DNA from: Sediminibacterium sp. | Lineage (GTDB): Bacteria > Bacteroidota > Bacteroidia > Chitinophagales > Chitinophagaceae | Assembly (NCBI GenBank): GCA_028288645.1 | Contig: JAQBNJ010000493.1 | Span: 1-9,063 of the forward strand | DNA length: 9,063 bases | Reading direction: 5' to 3' | Notes under the pieces: model-generated | Databases searched by the model: none | What the model was told of the DNA's origin: nothing | The model's input: only the letters and a program-made list of their open reading frames with translations | In this document: one piece after another, positions 5,929 through 9,063 of the stretch | Position numbering within the stretch: the stretch's first letter is position 1 | Layout: the number at the start of each line of letters is the position of its first letter | Program-made: the position numbers and the translations under genes

Positions 5929-7182
5929 ATGGAATTGAAAAGAGTTGTTGTAACTGGGATCGGGACATTGACGCCACTCGGAAATAATCTCAACGATTAT
6001 TGGACCGGGTTGATCAACGGTGTTCCCGGTGCTGATAACATCACTTTGTTTGATGCCGCCAAATTCAAGACCCGTTTTGCCTGCGAAGTGAAAGGATTCG
6101 ATCCCACCCGGTTCATGGATAGGAAAGAGGCCCGTAAATTAGACCGTTTTGCACAACTCGCCATCGTGGCAAGTGATATGGCTGTAGCAGATGCCGGTAT
6201 CAGCAAAGACAATGTAGACATCGACCGTGTGGGTGTGATCTTCGCGAGTGGAATTGGTGGTTTAACCACTTTCCAGGATGAGATGATCAACTTTGCCACG
6301 GGCGATGGAACGCCAAGGTTCAACCCCTTCTTTATTCCCAAAATGATACTGGATATCGCTGCAGGGCAGATCTCTATGCGCCATGGTTTTCGCGGGCCGA
6401 ATTTTGCCGTGGTAAGCGCCTGCGCATCGAGTACCAACGGTATGATAGCCGCAGCGGATAATATCCGTTTAGGCAAAGCCGATATCATTTTAAGCGGAGG
6501 ATCGGAAGCGGTGATCAGCATGGCGGGCGTAGGTGGATTTAACGCCATGAAAGCCATGAGCGAACGCAACGATGATCCTAAAACAGCCAGCCGCCCTTAC
6601 GATAAGGACCGCGATGGTTTTGTGATGGGAGAAGCTGCGGGCGTAGTGATCCTGGAGGAATACGAACACGCTATCAAACGCGGCGCAAAGATCTATTGCG
6701 AATTCATGGGTGGCGGCGCAACGGCCGATGCCTATCATTTAACCGCCCCGCATCCCGAAGGATTGGGCGCGCGCAATGTAATGATCGCTGCATTGAAAGA
6801 TGCAGGTATGAAGCCGGGTGAAATAGATTACATCAACACCCATGGAACCTCAACTCCTTTGGGAGATGGCGCGGAAGCGAAAGCCATCACCGAAGTTTTT
6901 GGCGAACATGCGTATGAGCTGAATATCAGCGCCACCAAATCCATGACGGGTCACTGTTTGGGTGCGGCGGGTGTGATAGAAGCCATTGCCTGTATCCAGA
7001 GTGTGATACACGATATCATTCCGCCTACTATCAATCACTTTACCGATGATCCTACTTTGGATCCCAGGTTGAATTTTACTTTTAACAAAGCACAGAAGAG
7101 AACCGTTAATGCTGCGTTAAGTAATACTTTCGGCTTTGGCGGGCATAATGCTTGTGTGATTGTAAAAAAATACGTAGCTTAA
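5929..7182 (+). CDS. fabF: Beta-ketoacyl-ACP synthase II
   Basis: This 417-residue thiolase-fold enzyme condenses malonyl-ACP with acyl-ACP to extend fatty acids in the cytosol. The catalytic triad is complete: C165 in VVSACASSTNG, H305 in NTHGTSTPLGD, and H342 in SATKSMTGHCLGAAG, with the conserved lysine K337. The C-terminal gating loop GFGGHN (402-407) is present. Length and residue spacing match the E. coli enzyme (C163, H303, H340) within two residues. It uses the acyl carrier protein encoded just upstream. The ATG at 5929 gives the usual N-terminus (MELKRVVVTGIGTLTPLG). The next gene begins 4 bases after its TAA, which suggests co-transcription and possibly translational coupling. Confidence 0.97.
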   Translation: MELKRVVVTGIGTLTPLGNNLNDYWTGLINGVPGADNITLFDAAKFKTRFACEVKGFDPTRFMDRKEARKLDRFAQLAIVASDMAVADAGISKDNVDIDRVGVIFASGIGGLTTFQDEMINFATGDGTPRFNPFFIPKMILDIAAGQISMRHGFRGPNFAVVSACASSTNGMIAAADNIRLGKADIILSGGSEAVISMAGVGGFNAMKAMSERNDDPKTASRPYDKDRDGFVMGEAAGVVILEEYEHAIKRGAKIYCEFMGGGATADAYHLTAPHPEGLGARNVMIAALKDAGMKPGEIDYINTHGTSTPLGDGAEAKAITEVFGEHAYELNISATKSMTGHCLGAAGVIEAIACIQSVIHDIIPPTINHFTDDPTLDPRLNFTFNKAQKRTVNAALSNTFGFGGHNACVIVKKYVA

Positions 7183-7186
7183 ATTT

Positions 7187-7897
7187 GTGCAAGTCCTCAG
7201 AAATCTTTTTAGAAAAGCCGACGATTCTTCATTTGAGAAACAATTGAAAAATGTGCTGGGTATCAAATCCGGCAATATTCTTTTGTATCGCACGGCAATG
7301 AGCCACCGTTCCGTTAAGGAAACACCCGATGAAAACAATGAGAGATTAGAATATTTAGGCGATGCAGTGCTCAGTGCCATCGTTGCTGATTATCTTTTCA
7401 AACGTTACCCATACAAAGGCGAAGGTTTCCTCACCGAAATGCGCAGCAAAATGGTGAACCGCTCGCAACTGAATGATATCGCTTTGAAGATGGGCCTCCG
7501 CAAACTTACTTTCTACAACAAATTCGATAACGCACTTAAAGGCAGCCAGATCTTTGGTAATACGCTGGAAGCATTGGTGGGCGCGGTTTATTTGGATAAA
7601 GGCTATGCAAAAACACATAACTGGGTACTCAAACAGATCGTGATCCCGCATATGTTCGTGGATGACCTGGAACTCATCGATATCAACCTAAAAAACAAAC
7701 TCATCGGCTGGGCCAATAAGAACGGCAAAACCCTCACATTCGAATTAGCTGATGAAAGAATGGAAGGAAGCCGCAGGCTCTTTACCATCAATGCCATGCT
7801 CGATGGAGAATTATTGGCGATGGGTAAGGGGTATAATAAGAAGGATGCGAGCCAGGTGGCGGCGCAGGTGGCGGTGGAGAAACTGAATTTGCAGTAG
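7187..7897 (+). CDS. rnc: Ribonuclease III
   Basis: This 236-residue double-stranded-RNA endonuclease matures rRNA precursors and cuts structured mRNAs. The catalytic domain holds the signature NERLEYLGDAVL (51-62), giving E52, E55 and D59. The second metal-binding segment is GNTLEALVGAVYLDKGY (124-140). Here N125 stands where E. coli has D114, while E128 matches E117. A double-stranded-RNA-binding domain follows (about 166-234, ending KKDASQVAAQVAVEKL). The start must be GTG at 7187: an in-frame TAG lies just upstream (7175-7177), and the next in-frame ATG would cut off the conserved N-terminal helix. It starts 4 bases after the fabF stop. This order is recurrent in Bacteroidota and some other phyla. 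A heptamer array begins within a few bases of its stop. Confidence 0.96.
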   Translation: MQVLRNLFRKADDSSFEKQLKNVLGIKSGNILLYRTAMSHRSVKETPDENNERLEYLGDAVLSAIVADYLFKRYPYKGEGFLTEMRSKMVNRSQLNDIALKMGLRKLTFYNKFDNALKGSQIFGNTLEALVGAVYLDKGYAKTHNWVLKQIVIPHMFVDDLELIDINLKNKLIGWANKNGKTLTFELADERMEGSRRLFTINAMLDGELLAMGKGYNKKDASQVAAQVAVEKLNLQ

Positions 7898-7901
7898 GGT
7901 T

Positions 7902-7950
7902 TTAGGTGTTAGGCGTTAGGTATTAGGTATTAGGTGTTAGCGTTTAGCCG
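7902..7950. repeat. Heptamer array TTAGNNN, seven units
   Basis: TTAG recurs every 7 bases at 7902, 7909, 7916, 7923, 7930, 7937 and 7944. The trailing triplets are GTG, GCG, GTA, GTA, GTG, CGT and CCG, so the last two units have decayed. It starts 4 bases after the rnc stop and ends 21 bases before the small membrane-protein gene. Because the period is not a multiple of 3, it puts TAG in all three + frames. Confidence 0.8.
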
Positions 7951-7971
7951 GAAAAAATAATTTTAGATTTT

Positions 7972-8079
7972 ATGGGGGATGATCAGTTTAATTTTCAGGT
8001 GAAGAAGAAGGGAATTCTTTTCGGGAGTATTTTGTTGATCGGGATTTTGGCGATCCTCTACTTCGGATTGCGGAAATAA
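7972..8079 (+). CDS. Small single-pass membrane protein (35 residues), hypothetical
   Basis: ATG at 7972 opens a 35-codon frame ending in TAA at 8077-8079. The N-terminal part (MGDDQFNFQVKKK) is polar and ends in three lysines. Then comes one strongly hydrophobic helix, from G14 to about L33 (GILFGSILLIGILAILYFGL), and a short RK tail. The charge layout and uninterrupted helix look like a real small membrane protein rather than chance. I do not recognise a family. It lies on the rnc strand beyond the TTAGNNN array, so it may be read from the rnc operon or from its own AT-rich leader. A long inverted repeat follows and probably ends its transcript. Confidence 0.55.
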   Translation: MGDDQFNFQVKKKGILFGSILLIGILAILYFGLRK

Positions 8080-8096
8080 TTAATTTTTAAAGAATG

Positions 8097-8176
8097 GCAC
8101 GCAGATTAGACGGAAAAAACGGATCAACGCCGATCTGATCCGTGCCAATCCGTTTTTTTCCGCGTTATCCGCGTGC
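8097..8176. terminator. Long imperfect inverted repeat between convergent genes
   Basis: The outer arms are GCACGC (8097-8102) and GCGTGC (8171-8176). The inner arms are GGAAAAAACGGAT (8112-8124) and ATCCGTTTTTTTCC (8148-8161), pairing with one extra T. An alternative inner hairpin joins ACGGATCA (8119-8126) to TGATCCGT (8136-8143). The A and T runs give T-rich tails on both strands, which suits a bidirectional terminator for the small membrane protein and the epimerase gene. The last base of the right arm is the first base (on +) of the epimerase stop. Confidence 0.55.
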
Positions 8177-8586
8177 TATTTTATCTCCTGGCATATCTCT
8201 ATCAAAACCCCATTCGTTCCCTTCGGATGCACAAAACAAATCAACTTATTATCAGCCCCCTTTTTCGGTTTCTCATTCAATAAAACAAACCCCTCACCCC
8301 GCAACCGCTCCATTTCCGCCTCAATATCTTCCACTTCAAAAGCGATATGGTGGATACCTTCCCCTTTTTTCTCGATAAATTTAGCGATGACCCCAGGAAC
8401 CCCCTCTGGACCTGAATCTTCGAGGAGTTCGATTTTTGTCTCCCCCTGCCTAAAAAACGCAGTATTCACCTTTTCCGACGCAACAACCTCGGTTTTGTAA
8501 CAAACCGTATTTAATAGCTTCTCATACAGCGGAATGGCTGTTTCAAATGTCTTTACTGCAATACCGAGATGCTCAATTTTCAACAT
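8176..8586 (-). CDS. mce: Methylmalonyl-CoA epimerase
   Basis: This 136-residue protein of the vicinal-oxygen-chelate (glyoxalase-like) superfamily interconverts (R)- and (S)-methylmalonyl-CoA. That links propionyl-CoA to succinyl-CoA through the B12-dependent mutase. Two beta-alpha-beta repeats are visible: residues 1-56 (MLKIEHLGIAV to KIELLED) and 75-135 (EGIHHIAFEVEDIEAEM to GVLIEICQE). Candidate metal ligands are H6, E53, the histidine pair 79-80, and E130, in the family's usual positions. The frame is open upstream to 8655, but I chose the ATG at 8584-8586. It gives the canonical MLKIEHLGIAV start, and the extra 23 residues look non-native. It diverges from the desulfurase gene and converges with the small membrane protein. 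No mutase gene is in the window. Confidence 0.93.
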   Translation of the reverse strand: MLKIEHLGIAVKTFETAIPLYEKLLNTVCYKTEVVASEKVNTAFFRQGETKIELLEDSGPEGVPGVIAKFIEKKGEGIHHIAFEVEDIEAEMERLRGEGFVLLNEKPKKGADNKLICFVHPKGTNGVLIEICQEIK

Positions 8587-8675
8587 ATATGTTATTTTTA
8601 TATAATGTTCGTTTCGAGATGTGGAAAAACCGGTGGTTCCGTCATTATCGGCCAAATTTATACAACCTATTGCAG

Positions 8676-8683
8676 TAACTTTG
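8676..8683 (+). promoter_or_regulatory. -7 element for the cysteine desulfurase gene
   Basis: TAACTTTG matches TAnnTTTG exactly and lies 45 bases before the ATG at 8721. No convincing TTTG -33 element is found 17-21 bases upstream. Confidence 0.5.
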
Positions 8684-8720
8684 TGTTAGTAAAGAATATA
8701 AACCTTTCGAGCAATTTATT

Positions 8721-9063
8721 ATGTTGAAATTACCGATTTACTTAGATAACAATGCCACTACGCCGATGGACCCGCGCGTATTGGAGGCGATGATCCCTTA
8801 TTTTACCGAGCATTTCGGTAATGCGGCCAGCCGTAACCACCCTTTTGGATGGGAAGCGGAAGAAGCGGTTGATTATGCACGCGAACAGGTTGCAAAACTC
8901 ATCGGAGCAGATCCTAAAGAGATCATTTTTACCTCGGGCGCAACAGAAGGCGATAACCTGGGCATCAAAGGTGTGTATGAAATGTATGCGAGCAAAGGCA
9001 ACCATATCATTACCTGTACAACGGAACACAAAGCGGTTCTGGATACCTGTAAACATATTGAAC
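8721..9063 (+). CDS. iscS: Cysteine desulfurase, 5' part (IscS/NifS type)
   Basis: The first 114 codons are present and the gene runs off the window end. The product is a PLP-dependent class V aminotransferase-fold enzyme that strips sulfur from cysteine for Fe-S clusters and other thio-cofactors. Diagnostic features are the N-terminal [14 protein letters not shown] (7-20), [12 protein letters not shown] (32-43), the PLP-phosphate segment [15 protein letters not shown] (70-84), and H103 in TTEHKAVL, the residue that stacks on the cofactor. The PLP lysine and the catalytic cysteine loop lie beyond the window, so group I (IscS) rather than SufS is inferred from the N-terminal pattern. ATG 8721 is the natural start, downstream of a TAACTTTG element. 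The gene diverges from mce. Confidence 0.92.
   Translation, partial: MLKLPIYLDNNATTPMDPRVLEAMIPYFTEHFGNAASRNHPFGWEAEEAVDYAREQVAKLIGADPKEIIFTSGATEGDNLGIKGVYEMYASKGNHIITCTTEHKAVLDTCKHIE

Noticed and set aside
5997..6569. 190-codon open frame antisense to fabF
   Set aside because: It lies wholly within a clear fabF gene and has no recognisable domain. Long antisense frames are common opposite conserved coding sequence.
8587..8655. N-terminal extension of the epimerase to 8655
   Set aside because: The extra residues lack family similarity. The ATG at 8586 gives the canonical MLKIEHLGIAV start with the first metal-binding histidine at the expected position.
8742..9056. 104-codon open frame on the minus strand opposite the cysteine desulfurase
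   Set aside because: The + strand frame has unmistakable desulfurase motifs, so this is its shadow.

Overview
The window looks like a piece of a Bacteroidota chromosome, probably from the Chitinophagaceae or a near relative. Four things point there: a gliding-motility/type IX secretion C-terminal domain, promoters of the TAnnTTTG type, starts without a clear Shine-Dalgarno sequence, and the acpP-fabF-rnc order. No database search was possible, so the taxonomic call is an inference from gene content.

Layout. 1-155 is a leader with a 7-bp periodic repeat and a strong hairpin. 156-1196 (+) is a secreted PmoA/DUF6807-family protein. It converges with 1202-2812 (-), a large secreted protein with an Ig-like middle and a type IX sorting domain. 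2813-4425 is a mobile-element island. It holds one intact IS200-like/RAYT-type Y1 transposase (3271-3732, -) and three copies (A, B, C) of a unit of about 290 bp packed with palindromes. 4426-4899 (+) is a small YcxB-like membrane protein that converges with a GNAT acetyltransferase (5004-5432, -) across a heptamer array that can fold into a long hairpin. 5600-7897 (+) is the housekeeping run acpP, fabF, rnc, with a recognisable promoter ahead of acpP. A second heptamer array and a 35-residue membrane protein (7972-8079, +) follow. The end holds methylmalonyl-CoA epimerase (8176-8586, -) and, divergently, the start of a cysteine desulfurase (8721-end, +).

Function. acpP and fabF supply the carrier and an elongating condensing enzyme of fatty acid synthesis, and rnc is probably co-transcribed. 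The epimerase belongs to the propionyl-CoA/methylmalonyl-CoA route. The desulfurase supplies sulfur for Fe-S clusters.

The most unusual part is the 2902-4280 island. Each unit contains an inverted pair of REP-like palindromes and four 5-bp-stem hairpins with a constant GTA/TAC triloop. Together these give six GTAG tetranucleotides per unit, three on each strand, mirrored about a CATATATG centre. Units A and C also keep the first codons of a transposase like the intact one. They therefore look like non-autonomous derivatives of a full element (transposase plus palindrome unit). 4281-4425 holds nothing I can name beyond AT-rich sequence leading into the YcxB-like gene.
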